A stretch of 64,000 nt of DNA from Paenibacillus sp. PvR098. Lineage in GTDB: Bacteria; Bacillota; Bacilli; Paenibacillales; NBRC-103111. The notes below the pieces were generated by a model that saw only the letters and a program-made list of their open reading frames with translations, had not been told where the DNA came from and made no database searches. Of the stretch, positions 34,059-42,712 are shown piece by piece. The stretch is taken from contig NZ_JAFIBU010000001.1 of assembly GCF_017833255.1 (NCBI RefSeq), forward strand, positions 2,356,001 through 2,420,000, given 5' to 3'. The first letter of the stretch is position 1. Each line of letters opens with the position of its first letter. The position numbers and the translations under genes are program-made.

Positions 34059-35171
34059 ATGGCAGATAAATTGGAGTTTTTCCAAAGTCAAACCGTAAAA
34101 GACTTTAATAAGGAAATCGAGAAGTACCATTTAGGACCTCTTTGGAATGCCATTCCTGACTTGATGCATAAGCAGCCTACGCCGCAAGCGGTACCTTATC
34201 TGTGGAAATGGGAGACGCTATACGCCAAACTCATGGAAGCCAGTGAAATTTTCACCCCTGATCGCGGGGGTGAAAGAAGAGCCATCTATTTACAAAACCC
34301 TGGGTTAACCTCTCGCCAGCCATGGGGTTGGGCCTCCACTACCCAAACCCTTTATGCGGCGGTTCAGTTAATACTGCCTGGCGAAACGGCACCCTCACAC
34401 CGTCACACGCAGAGTGCTCTCCGGTTCATTATGAAAGGTGAGGGAGCTTATACTATCGTTCAAGGCGAGCGTATCTTCATGGATGAAGGGGATTTTCTGA
34501 CCACGCCGGGGGGGCTTTGGCATGGTCACTCTCACCCTGGGAATCAGCCGATGATTTGGATGGACTGTCTGGATATACCGACTATCCACGCTATCGGTGG
34601 GTCATTCTTTGAAAGCTACCCTGAAAAAATCGAGCAGCCGAAAGTGCCGGATAATTATACCGCTCAACGCTATGAAGGCGGCATGGTTCGTCCGATCTCC
34701 GATCGTCATCCTAAGGTCGCACCACTCGGTTCTTATAAATGGTCGCAGACCTTGGCTGCACTCGAAGGCTTAAGCCGGTTTGAACCGGATCCGTATGATG
34801 GATATGCAGTAGAATTTATCAATCCATCCAATGGAAAAACAGCTAACCCGAACATTGCCTCTTGGATGCAGAAACTTCCTGGAGGGTTCCATTCTAAAGC
34901 ACACAGACATACCAGCTCAACCATCTATCAGGTATTCAAAGGCAAAGGTTATTCCGTCATCAACGGGACTCGTTATGATTGGTCTCAAGGAGATTTCCTT
35001 GTCATACCTAACTGGGCTTGGCATGAGCATTTCGCTGCGGAAGATTCTTATTTGTTCTCCGCAAGTGACTTGCCGATCATGGAGAAATTCGAGCTTCAGC
35101 GAGAAGAGAATTATGAAGAGAATCAAGGGAATCAAGAGATTATTGATGAATTTAAACCTCTTTTACCTTAA
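34059..35171 (+). CDS. Gentisate 1,2-dioxygenase
   Basis: 370 residues, bicupin. The first cupin has PSHRHTQSALRFIMKGEGAY and TPGGLWHGHSHPG, which supply the iron histidines; the second has HSKAHRHTSSTIYQVFKGKG. WNAIPDLMHKQP near the start is typical of this family. It opens gentisate between C1 and C2 with oxygen, giving maleylpyruvate. I start it at 34059, six bases after GGGGTG; an ATG five codons upstream has no ribosome site. Confidence 0.94.
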   Translation: MADKLEFFQSQTVKDFNKEIEKYHLGPLWNAIPDLMHKQPTPQAVPYLWKWETLYAKLMEASEIFTPDRGGERRAIYLQNPGLTSRQPWGWASTTQTLYAAVQLILPGETAPSHRHTQSALRFIMKGEGAYTIVQGERIFMDEGDFLTTPGGLWHGHSHPGNQPMIWMDCLDIPTIHAIGGSFFESYPEKIEQPKVPDNYTAQRYEGGMVRPISDRHPKVAPLGSYKWSQTLAALEGLSRFEPDPYDGYAVEFINPSNGKTANPNIASWMQKLPGGFHSKAHRHTSSTIYQVFKGKGYSVINGTRYDWSQGDFLVIPNWAWHEHFAAEDSYLFSASDLPIMEKFELQREENYEENQGNQEIIDEFKPLLP

Positions 35172-35241
35172 CATGTGCCAGATTCATTACATCAAAAATT
35201 AGCTTTAATTTAACCCTACATTACTTGAGGAGCATACCATT

Positions 35242-36423
35242 ATGACAAACGAAAAAGACGTTCCTTTCCTTATAGTTGGTGGCGGTATCGGAGGTCTTGC
35301 TACAGCACTAGGCGTTGCCAAGACAGGTCGATCCGTCCAGGTATTAGAGTCAGCGCCGGAATTTGCCGAGATTGGCGCGGGAATTCAGCTAGCGCCCAAC
35401 GCAACAGCCGTATTGGATCAATTAGGCGTGCTTGATGCCATCTCCGAATTTGCAGTCTTTCCAAAACGCCTAGTGCTGATGGATGCTGTAACCGGTAAAG
35501 AACTCAGCGCGTTAGACTTGGGCGAATCCTTCCGTGAGCGTTATGGTCATCCGTACATCGTACTTCACCGTTCAGACTTACACAAGGCTTTGCTTGATGC
35601 TTGTATAGCTGATGACCGGATTACGCTTCTGAACAACAAAACCGTAAAGACTGCCGAGAATATGGGCGATAAAGCCCAAGTTACCTGCACTGACGGTACA
35701 TCTTATCTTTCTGATGCGGTGATTGGAGCCGACGGACTATGGTCCAGTACACGCCAATTGTTCAGCCAAGATAAGGCAATCTGTTCACAATACGTTGCTT
35801 ACCGTGGTGCGATCCCTATGTCTGAGATTACTCCAAGTGCGGACCTGGACGATGTCATCATGTGGATCGGTCCTAACCTCCACCTAGTGCAGTACCCTGT
35901 GCGCCGCAAGGAGCTTTATAACCAGGTGGTTGTGTTCAAGAGCTTCCGCTACAAGGAAGATTCCGATGATTGGGGCACTCCAGAGGAGTTGGATGAGCAT
36001 TTCGGAAAATGCTGTGAGCCCGTGCGTCATGCGGTGACTTTCATCCAGCGTCAGCGTCGTTGGCCGATGTACGATAGGGAGCCGATCGACAACTGGACGT
36101 CCGGCCGAATCACCCTTCTTGGGGACGCTGCTCACCCTATGCTACAGTATCTCGCTCAAGGTGGCTGTCAAGCATTAGAGGACGCGGCTTGCCTAACAAA
36201 ACAGCTTAGCTTGCATGGTAACGACACGGAGAAAGCTTTCTTAGCTTATCAAGAGGATCGTATTCCACGTACGGCAAAAGTACAGCGCAGCGCACGCCTG
36301 TGGGGTGAATTCCTCCATACTGAGGATTCGATGGCAACATTTTTACGGAACATGATGTTAGCACAGCGCGGTCCCCAGAATTTTGAGACTAGCGATTGGC
36401 TGTACGGTCGTAGATACAATTAA
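35242..36423 (+). CDS. FAD-dependent aromatic monooxygenase, probable 3-hydroxybenzoate 6-hydroxylase
   Basis: 393 residues, class A flavoprotein. The dinucleotide motif IVGGGIGGLATAL is near residue 11, the DG motif is in VIGADGLWSSTR (about 155-166) and the GD motif in TLLGDAAHPMLQYLAQGG (about 292-309). Such enzymes hydroxylate salicylate-like or 3-hydroxybenzoate rings. Being in an operon with gentisate dioxygenase, para-hydroxylation of 3-hydroxybenzoate to gentisate is the most likely reaction. Salicylate 5-hydroxylation would normally need a different enzyme type. Confidence 0.88.
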   Translation: MTNEKDVPFLIVGGGIGGLATALGVAKTGRSVQVLESAPEFAEIGAGIQLAPNATAVLDQLGVLDAISEFAVFPKRLVLMDAVTGKELSALDLGESFRERYGHPYIVLHRSDLHKALLDACIADDRITLLNNKTVKTAENMGDKAQVTCTDGTSYLSDAVIGADGLWSSTRQLFSQDKAICSQYVAYRGAIPMSEITPSADLDDVIMWIGPNLHLVQYPVRRKELYNQVVVFKSFRYKEDSDDWGTPEELDEHFGKCCEPVRHAVTFIQRQRRWPMYDREPIDNWTSGRITLLGDAAHPMLQYLAQGGCQALEDAACLTKQLSLHGNDTEKAFLAYQEDRIPRTAKVQRSARLWGEFLHTEDSMATFLRNMMLAQRGPQNFETSDWLYGRRYN

Positions 36424-36438
36424 AAGTACCACATTGAG

Positions 36439-36474
36439 AAACAACAAGTTGAGACACTTCAACCTGTTGTTTTT
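36439..36474 (+). terminator. Rho-independent terminator of the gentisate operon
   Basis: AAACAACAAGTTGA (36439-36452) pairs with TCAACCTGTTGTTT (36459-36472) with one mismatch and a six-base loop; a T-run follows. It begins 15 bases after the monooxygenase stop. Confidence 0.85.
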
Positions 36475-36489
36475 CATATGCATAAGAAT

Positions 36490-36518
36490 AGCCGATCATC
36501 CTTAACAGATGATCGGCT
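36490..36518 (-). terminator. Terminator-like hairpin after the MFS exporter gene
   Basis: AGCCGATCATC (36490-36500) and GATGATCGGCT (36508-36518) form a perfect 11-bp stem with a 7-base loop, eight bases past the stop of the leftward MFS gene. The U-run is poor. Confidence 0.6.
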
Positions 36519-36525
36519 AACCAAA

Positions 36526-37884
36526 TCATACACCTTCCTTGAAGCCCTGGTTTGTTTGAGGTAACCGCAATGCGAAAAACAACATGAATACGCTAATTAC
36601 AACGCAAATGAATCCCATCCAATGCAACTGCCTTATAGTAATTTCAACACCAAACACGATCCCCAGCAAGATGGATGAGATAATAGACCCTAAATACCGT
36701 GAAGTCATAAAAAGACCGGAAGCAACGCCTGTTTCATGGATGAATACAAATGAATACAAGGCGGTTTGCAGGCTTATATTCATCATTCCAATACTAACAC
36801 CCAGAATCGAAAGCACAATAAATATCCATAAAGGCCCGGATTTTTCTTGGATCGTTAATAAAAGAAGAATCCCTACCATTACAATCCCTGTTCCGACAAT
36901 TAGGGGATATCTTGTTCCGCTCCTCTCTAACCATCTTGCGGTCAATGGAGTAATCAATATTCCGAAAACGGACATGGATAACATGATTAATCCCGTTTTT
37001 TGTGTATCGTAAACCTTATCGTTCTGTAGATAAAGAGGGATTCCAAAGACAATCGAATACGTGATAATATTTACCAAAATAAATTGAGCATAGATCAATG
37101 TAACGTTGACATTCTGTTTCATAAAATGAACATCGATAAAAGGCTTCTCCTGACGTGATTCATATACATAAAAGATAACAGCTAATGCAATGCCTGCACA
37201 TAATCCCCACCATTTGATTTCCTGACTCACGGAAATTAAAAAAAGAAGCCATATAAAGATGAGTAAAGAAAACAGTATTATTCCCCAAATATCGATTTTA
37301 ATATGCTTCACGTTTTGCTTTACATCTGCAGGAATGATCTTTACCGCTAAAACAAACGACAATAGAATCACAGGAAGATTAAACAAAAAAATAGCTGGCC
37401 AATCCCCATAATGGATTAATAAACCTCCTATCGAAGGCCCCAATGCAGCAGAAGTAGATGAAAATATGGTTAGGATCCCGAGGGCTCGTGCCTGATTTTC
37501 AGTAATGCTGCTTCGTATAATTCCCATACCCGAAGGAAATAGAGCCGAAGTTCCAACAGCTTGAATGACACGGAATGCTAACAGCCAATGAAAACTCGGT
37601 GATAAAGGGGCCAGCATGGAGGAAACGGTGACCATTAGCAAGCCTACCAAAAAAAATCGTTTTCTTCCGTATAAGTCACTAAACCGCCCCATCACCGGTT
37701 GTGCAATCGCACTTGCCAAATAATAAGTCGAAATCAGCCAAGAAATATCCATGAAGGAAATATGAAAATCCTCTTGAAGACGCGATAAAGCTACCGAGAT
37801 CATCGTCGTGTTCAAGGGATTTAACATGATCCCTAGTGCAACAGCTGTTATTAATAGCAATCGTTTTTTTTCAGTATGTTCCAC
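36526..37884 (-). CDS. MFS transporter, DHA (EmrB/QacA-like) family
   Basis: 452 residues, 12-14 membrane segments. Near the start it has MLNPLNTTMISVALSRL and WLISTYYLASAIAQPVMGRF with loop GRFSDLYGRKR, typical of drug-proton antiporters. Likely exports toxic aromatics or antibiotics. It is separated by terminators from the gentisate operon and by a hairpin from the aldolase-family gene, so it is probably a single-gene unit. Confidence 0.88.
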   Translation of the reverse strand: MEHTEKKRLLLITAVALGIMLNPLNTTMISVALSRLQEDFHISFMDISWLISTYYLASAIAQPVMGRFSDLYGRKRFFLVGLLMVTVSSMLAPLSPSFHWLLAFRVIQAVGTSALFPSGMGIIRSSITENQARALGILTIFSSTSAALGPSIGGLLIHYGDWPAIFLFNLPVILLSFVLAVKIIPADVKQNVKHIKIDIWGIILFSLLIFIWLLFLISVSQEIKWWGLCAGIALAVIFYVYESRQEKPFIDVHFMKQNVNVTLIYAQFILVNIITYSIVFGIPLYLQNDKVYDTQKTGLIMLSMSVFGILITPLTARWLERSGTRYPLIVGTGIVMVGILLLLTIQEKSGPLWIFIVLSILGVSIGMMNISLQTALYSFVFIHETGVASGLFMTSRYLGSIISSILLGIVFGVEITIRQLHWMGFICVVISVFMLFFALRLPQTNQGFKEGV

Positions 37885-37963
37885 TTTTGGGCCTCCAACA
37901 TTCTTAAGACTTCAAACCAACCCTCCTTAACCGGGCTTTAAATTCACCCTCCGACATATATGC

Positions 37964-37997
37964 TACAATGCAGCCAAAATTACTTGGCTGCATTGTA
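37964..37997 (-). terminator. Strong 14-bp hairpin after the class II aldolase gene
   Basis: TACAATGCAGCCAA (37964-37977) and TTGGCTGCATTGTA (37984-37997) form a perfect stem with a six-base loop. It starts 16 bases past the aldolase stop on the minus strand. No real U-run follows in either direction. Confidence 0.6.
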
Positions 37998-38012
37998 TAG
38001 TTGTAGCTAGTT

Positions 38013-38744
38013 TCACTTGTTCCTTGCTTCATCAGTAAGTCCGATTAAAGCGCCCTCTTTTGAAGCTTTCTCCTCGTGGTAGGTCCATATTTTCTGGATA
38101 ATGCTCGGCTGCCAGTTTGATTCTCTCGTACGCTCCAAGTTTGCCCCTTCCAGAACTCGAACCCCTTTCCCCACCAGCATCGCATCATACTGTTTTTTTG
38201 CATTTTCTTCTATGAATACCGACCTTGCAAAGGCGCTTTTCACACTCTCGCCAACCACAACCGTGCCATGATGGCGCAGCTGTACCGTGATACCGCTTCC
38301 AAGCATTTCGGCTAACTCAGCACCCATTTCCGCTGTATTCACTAAACTCGATTTTTCATATACCGGCACATGATCGACAAATGAACCAATCCCAAATACC
38401 GGTTTCATCTCAACATCAGCAATGCCAAGCACGGTTTGGTAATGCGGATGATTATGGACGACGCTGAATACATCACTGCGTTTTTTGAAAATTTCCGTAT
38501 GAATGTGATATTCACTTGGGGGCTCCGTGCCTCCATCAAGCAGATTGCCGTCCAGATCGCACATCACGATATCAGCCACAGAGACGGATGCCCGGCTGGC
38601 TTTACGCGAGTTAATTAAAAACCGATCGGTACCGGGGATTCTACAACTTACATGTCCGTTCATATCGAGCAGCTTGATATTTTCTAACAAACGAACCGCC
38701 ATAGCAACCTGAATTTTTAGTTCTCTATCTTCGACCATATTCAT
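38013..38744 (-). CDS. Class II aldolase/adducin-family protein
   Basis: 243 residues from the ATG at 38744 (AAGGAG eight bases upstream). Family features: HVSCRIPGTDRFLINSR, catalytic glutamate region PPSEYHIHTEIFKKR, zinc histidines in VVHNHPHYQTV and LRHHGTVVVG. The family includes fuculose-phosphate aldolases but also decarboxylases of dihydroxylated aromatic acids such as 3,4-dihydroxyphthalate decarboxylase. The aromatic setting and divergent LysR regulator make an aromatic decarboxylase attractive (inference). Confidence 0.85.
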   Translation of the reverse strand: MNMVEDRELKIQVAMAVRLLENIKLLDMNGHVSCRIPGTDRFLINSRKASRASVSVADIVMCDLDGNLLDGGTEPPSEYHIHTEIFKKRSDVFSVVHNHPHYQTVLGIADVEMKPVFGIGSFVDHVPVYEKSSLVNTAEMGAELAEMLGSGITVQLRHHGTVVVGESVKSAFARSVFIEENAKKQYDAMLVGKGVRVLEGANLERTRESNWQPSIIQKIWTYHEEKASKEGALIGLTDEARNK

Positions 38745-38854
38745 GAAATATTCTCCTTTTTTGGTAATTAAATGATGATCTGTTTTAATTTCGGACAAAA
38801 GTTTAGTATAATGTAGTTGACTCTAAAATTCATAACTCAAAATGGGGCGCTGGT
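38745..38854. promoter_or_regulatory. Divergent promoter region of aldolase-family and LysR genes
   Basis: 110 bases between the two start codons. TATAAT at 38807-38812 is a good -10 for the LysR gene, with a poor -35. On the other strand TATACT overlaps the same place, so the two promoters probably face each other over one regulator site. Confidence 0.5.
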
Positions 38855-39760
38855 ATGGATTCCGAAAAACTGGAAGCTTTCTTATGTATTGCTCGAGAAA
38901 ACAGTTTTTCCAAAGCTTCGCAGATATTATTTGTCAATCAACCCACGCTTACTGCACGCATTCAATCTTTAGAAAAAGAGCTCGGGGTCGAATTGTTTGA
39001 ACGCCTCGGCAAAGGAAAAGGGATTAAATTATCGCACTATGGAAACTTATATCTCCCATTAGCCCAACAAATCTTAGAACTCGTGAACGATTCCAAAGAT
39101 TTAATGGAAAAAGAAAAGCGCGCCATGTATACCCATCTTCGGATTGGCGCTTCTCCCCGCATAGGAAGTTACATTTTGCCAGGAATACTTAGTGAATTTC
39201 ACTTTGAATTTCCAAATATCGAAATGACCATGTTAAGCGGTTCCGCTTTGGAAGTTGCACAAATGGTTGCGGATGGAGACATCGACGTTGGTTTTATCAA
39301 CCAACTTGTACATTTTGACCAGCTTCAGAACATTCAACTGATGCGGGATGACATCATGCTGTTCTTTAGCCATAAACGTCTGGAGCATTTTTTGGATCCC
39401 CAGCCGATTGAACAAATTGCCAATGAAATGATCATATTATTCGATAATAAACGAAATACCAATAAACAAAGTTCATACTGGCAACTGATTGACCACTATT
39501 TTACGGATCAAAATATGAACTTTCACAATGTGATTAACATTGACCAACTGGAAGCCATCAAAACTTTAGTGAAACAAAATGCCGGTGTTTCTTTTCTACC
39601 AAAAAGCATGATTTTACAGGAACTCAAAAGAAACGAGCTTGGTGCTGTTATGGTTGTACCCCCAATGCCTAAATTAGGCATACATATGATTTACCATAAA
39701 CAACGGCACCGCTCGATTATTGATTCCCTGCAAAAAGTCGCCCAAAGATGTCTAATCTAA
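38855..39760 (+). CDS. LysR-family transcriptional regulator
   Basis: 301 residues. N-terminal winged helix: EAFLCIARENSFSKASQILF, then VNQPTLTARIQSLEKELGVE. The effector domain begins at LRIGASPRIGSYILPGIL. LysR proteins usually control the divergent neighbour, here the class II aldolase-family gene, and possibly the UbiD/UbiX operon whose genes end against its 3 prime side. Effector unknown; an aromatic acid is likely by context. Confidence 0.93.
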   Translation: MDSEKLEAFLCIARENSFSKASQILFVNQPTLTARIQSLEKELGVELFERLGKGKGIKLSHYGNLYLPLAQQILELVNDSKDLMEKEKRAMYTHLRIGASPRIGSYILPGILSEFHFEFPNIEMTMLSGSALEVAQMVADGDIDVGFINQLVHFDQLQNIQLMRDDIMLFFSHKRLEHFLDPQPIEQIANEMIILFDNKRNTNKQSSYWQLIDHYFTDQNMNFHNVINIDQLEAIKTLVKQNAGVSFLPKSMILQELKRNELGAVMVVPPMPKLGIHMIYHKQRHRSIIDSLQKVAQRCLI

Positions 39761-39927
39761 ACGGTTATTTTCGTTAGCAATGAAAGCGTTTATCTGCGGT
39801 CTACGGTTATTATATGCCTATCACGCGTCCCCATTCGTACTTTCTACCTAAGCATTGATTATCCTTATCCATACTTTATTTTCCTCTACATAAATAGTAG
39901 TACGTAATGCTGCGAGACACGCACGGA

Positions 39928-40245
39928 TTAATCCAATGGCTTAAAAGCCCAAATATGAAGTTTCTGGGCTCCTCCCTGAATACAATCGTGCAGTTGTTTC
40001 CAGAGGGGAGAATCTTCATTCAACCGCTCCGCTTTAATTCTGCTGTAGTGATCCATGTCTTTGACGTAGAATTCTTCGACAAAGAGCAGCGGTTGATCTG
40101 TTCCCTCGGCCACTTGCCGCCCCTCTACATCCTGTGCCAACGCTTGTTGTTTGAGCTGCGGCATGAGTGCCAGAAAGACATCTCGCGATTCTTTCTTAAT
40201 CATAAATTCAATGTAGACTTTAAGCACAGAATCATACCCCCTCAT
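39928..40245 (-). CDS. Small protein of the UbiX/UbiD operon
   Basis: 105 residues, not recognised with certainty. It overlaps the end of the UbiX gene by 14 bases, so it is translated with it. The pattern of strands and helices (VLKVYIEFMIKKES, LLFVEEFYVKDMDHYSRI, KLHIWAFKPLD) suggests a dimeric alpha-beta barrel such as the NIPSNAP or antibiotic-monooxygenase fold. It is not obviously similar to the small D subunit of vanillate/phenolic acid decarboxylases. It may be a subunit or act on the decarboxylation product. Confidence 0.75.
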   Translation of the reverse strand: MRGYDSVLKVYIEFMIKKESRDVFLALMPQLKQQALAQDVEGRQVAEGTDQPLLFVEEFYVKDMDHYSRIKAERLNEDSPLWKQLHDCIQGGAQKLHIWAFKPLD

Positions 40246-40810
40246 GGACGATCTTATGATCTTTCCAACGTTTGGTCAATGTATTGGATATATCAAATTG
40301 ATCCAATGTTCTTGCTACGATGTGATTGACCATATCATCGATACTGGAAGGTTTATTGTAGAACGCAGGAACCGGCGGGAGAATGACTGCACCCATTCTT
40401 GATAGAGCGAGCATATTCTCTAGATGGATATCGTTGAGCGGCGTTTCTCTGGTTAGCATAACCAGCTTTTTCCGCTCTTTCAGAATTACATCCGCTGCGC
40501 GTGCAAGCAGTCCATCCGCATAACCGATACGAATCGCAGCCAGCGTTTTCATGCTGCAGGGGGCAATGATCATCCCGTCCACCCGGAAGGAGCCGCTGGA
40601 AATAGATGCAGCCTGATTCATCGGAGAGTGAACGACTGAAGCCAGCTTCGATACTTCGGAAACGGAATAGTTGGTTTCCAAAGTAATGGTTGTTTCTGCC
40701 CATTTGGACATGACGAGATGCGTTTCCACTCCCTGTTCACGAAGCGCTTCAAGAATTCGGATTCCATAAATGGCTCCGGTAGCCCCAGAAATTCCTACTA
40801 TGATTCTCAT
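40232..40810 (-). CDS. ubiX: UbiX-like flavin prenyltransferase
   Basis: 192 residues from the ATG at 40810. Family motifs: IIVGISGATGAIYGIRILEAL at the start (cited in part), IIAPCSMKTLAAIRIG near residue 85, GLLARAADVILKERKKLV and RETPLNDIHLENML. It makes the prenylated FMN cofactor needed by UbiD decarboxylases. It is the only UbiX in the window, whereas three UbiD-family genes are present; it may supply all three. Confidence 0.95.
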   Translation of the reverse strand: MRIIVGISGATGAIYGIRILEALREQGVETHLVMSKWAETTITLETNYSVSEVSKLASVVHSPMNQAASISSGSFRVDGMIIAPCSMKTLAAIRIGYADGLLARAADVILKERKKLVMLTRETPLNDIHLENMLALSRMGAVILPPVPAFYNKPSSIDDMVNHIVARTLDQFDISNTLTKRWKDHKIVHEGV

Positions 40811-40962
40811 ATCCGGCACCGCCTTCTCCTTATTAAAAGAAAACCGCGCCCGCGAACCTATCTCGAAACATCGATTAGGCATGCATCTATTTGCAGCAGC
40901 GGGCGCCCCATAATTAAATCCCTGCAAAAAAACTTAATTCCTTATGTTGTTTTTGAACCTTC

Positions 40963-42573
40963 CTATACTTTCTTTCTCATCTCTGCTAATTTTTCGCCGG
41001 TTTTGTAGTGCTCTCCCTGAATCGCTGCTAAAGCTTCTTCATCCGCCTCATCGCTCCAATCTCCAAGAGAATATCCGAACCACGGAGATTGCGGCTTCAA
41101 TTTCGGCAACCCGAGCTCTTCCCAAATGACCCTCGCCTTTTCCATGTACTCTTTCTTGGGCAACGAGATCGGAGGGAACGGTTCTTTTAACGTGGCGTCA
41201 ACCAACATGACCGAGTCCTCGCTCTCTGAACCCTCTGTAAAAGGCGGCGCATGCCACTTCTCCATACCTGTAATAAACTGGACATCCTTATGAGGCTTCA
41301 TTCGGTAACACATAGCCCACATCACCGCATCCGTATTCTCCGGATCAATATCCTCGTCAACCGCTACGATGATTTTTCCTACACCCTTATGGAAAACGGC
41401 TGCGGCATGTAAAGCTCTCGAAACATCGGAACCCTTCGGGTCTTTAAATTGGATGATGATGAATTTCCTCAAGTTGGTCAGCGGTTCGTGCATGTGCACG
41501 CGAATAACGCTTGGAATATTCAACTCATCTTTTAAATGCCGCGTAAACAAAGGATTATATCCGACCTTTTTGATGACGCTTGACTCGCTTGGGGTTACCT
41601 GGCTGATGAACGATACCCAGATGGCTTCGTTACGGTGTGTAACCGCTGTTAAGTTCATATAAGGATTCCATTCTCTTGGATGCATATATCCGTGGGATTC
41701 GCCAAACGCTCCTTCAGGTTCCAAATACTCCGTTGAGATGATCCCTTCGAATACGATCTCCGCATCAGCGGGAACCATGACATCAACCGTTTTGCATTTC
41801 ACCATGCGAATCGGTTCCCCTGCCAACCCGCCGGCTACCTCGATTTCATCTACTCCGTATGGGACTTTTTGTACGGCAGCATAGGACACCACAGGCGGAG
41901 AGCCGATGACCAGAGCAGCCTGCAGTGGCTCGCCTTTTTTCTGCGCTTTGCTCCAATGAATGTACATATGCTGTCCCGCTGCGGGATAGGCCCCTATTTT
42001 GGTTCTTCCTTTAATTTGCCCCCGATAATTTCCGACATTTCTTATGCCCGTCTCCGGGTCATGGGTGAACCAATGAGAACAAGTGGTGAACGGCGCGACA
42101 TCAAACCCTGGGGTCGAAATCGGTATTGGGAATTGATCAAATCCGAACCCCTCTTGATCCAGCTCCTGGCCTGTACGGACAACTTCATGTACAGGAGCTT
42201 CCTCGCTGCTTACTTCTACGGGAGGGATTAAGTGATCCATTGCATGCTTCCATTTATCCTCGATCTCTTCTAACTTGCATCCCATGCCGATCGCATACAT
42301 CTGTGGATTAGCCGCTAGTGCAGCAACCGCTACAGAATGCGCGTATTTTTTTCCTTTGGCATCCGTAACGTTTTCGAACAGAAATGCTTTCCGCTCCTCC
42401 TCGGGAATACCGCCCACGAATTGCCAGCGGACTAGCGTGTGGATATCGGTTTCTTTTTGAACTTCACGTTTAACGCGAAGCAGCATCCCTGCCTTTTCCA
42501 ATTCCGCGAGATGTTCACGAAGATTCCTGTATCCCCGCTTACCTGTGATTTGGGCTTCCTGCTGCATGTTCAT
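40963..42573 (-). CDS. UbiD-family prenyl-FMN-dependent decarboxylase (copy A)
   Basis: 536 residues. The catalytic elements are visible: arginine in IRNVGNYRGQIKG (about residue 190) and the glutamate pair in LEPEGAFGESHGYM (about residue 290). It reversibly (de)carboxylates an aromatic or unsaturated acid. It differs from the two copies at 58-61 kb, for example GAFGESHGYM instead of GPFGEWTGYY, so the substrate is probably different. It lies upstream of UbiX in one operon, with about 150 bases between. Confidence 0.93.
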   Translation of the reverse strand: MNMQQEAQITGKRGYRNLREHLAELEKAGMLLRVKREVQKETDIHTLVRWQFVGGIPEEERKAFLFENVTDAKGKKYAHSVAVAALAANPQMYAIGMGCKLEEIEDKWKHAMDHLIPPVEVSSEEAPVHEVVRTGQELDQEGFGFDQFPIPISTPGFDVAPFTTCSHWFTHDPETGIRNVGNYRGQIKGRTKIGAYPAAGQHMYIHWSKAQKKGEPLQAALVIGSPPVVSYAAVQKVPYGVDEIEVAGGLAGEPIRMVKCKTVDVMVPADAEIVFEGIISTEYLEPEGAFGESHGYMHPREWNPYMNLTAVTHRNEAIWVSFISQVTPSESSVIKKVGYNPLFTRHLKDELNIPSVIRVHMHEPLTNLRKFIIIQFKDPKGSDVSRALHAAAVFHKGVGKIIVAVDEDIDPENTDAVMWAMCYRMKPHKDVQFITGMEKWHAPPFTEGSESEDSVMLVDATLKEPFPPISLPKKEYMEKARVIWEELGLPKLKPQSPWFGYSLGDWSDEADEEALAAIQGEHYKTGEKLAEMRKKV

Positions 42574-42712
42574 ATCGTCACTCCATTCTTAATAAATAGC
42601 TGTTCAATTAAAATGAGACAAACCTAAAGTGCAGTACTTACCATACACGGCTTTTGCCGAGTTCAGCAGCTCCTCCTTTCTTCCTTAATCAAATTGCCTT
42701 CCTCTACTCCAA

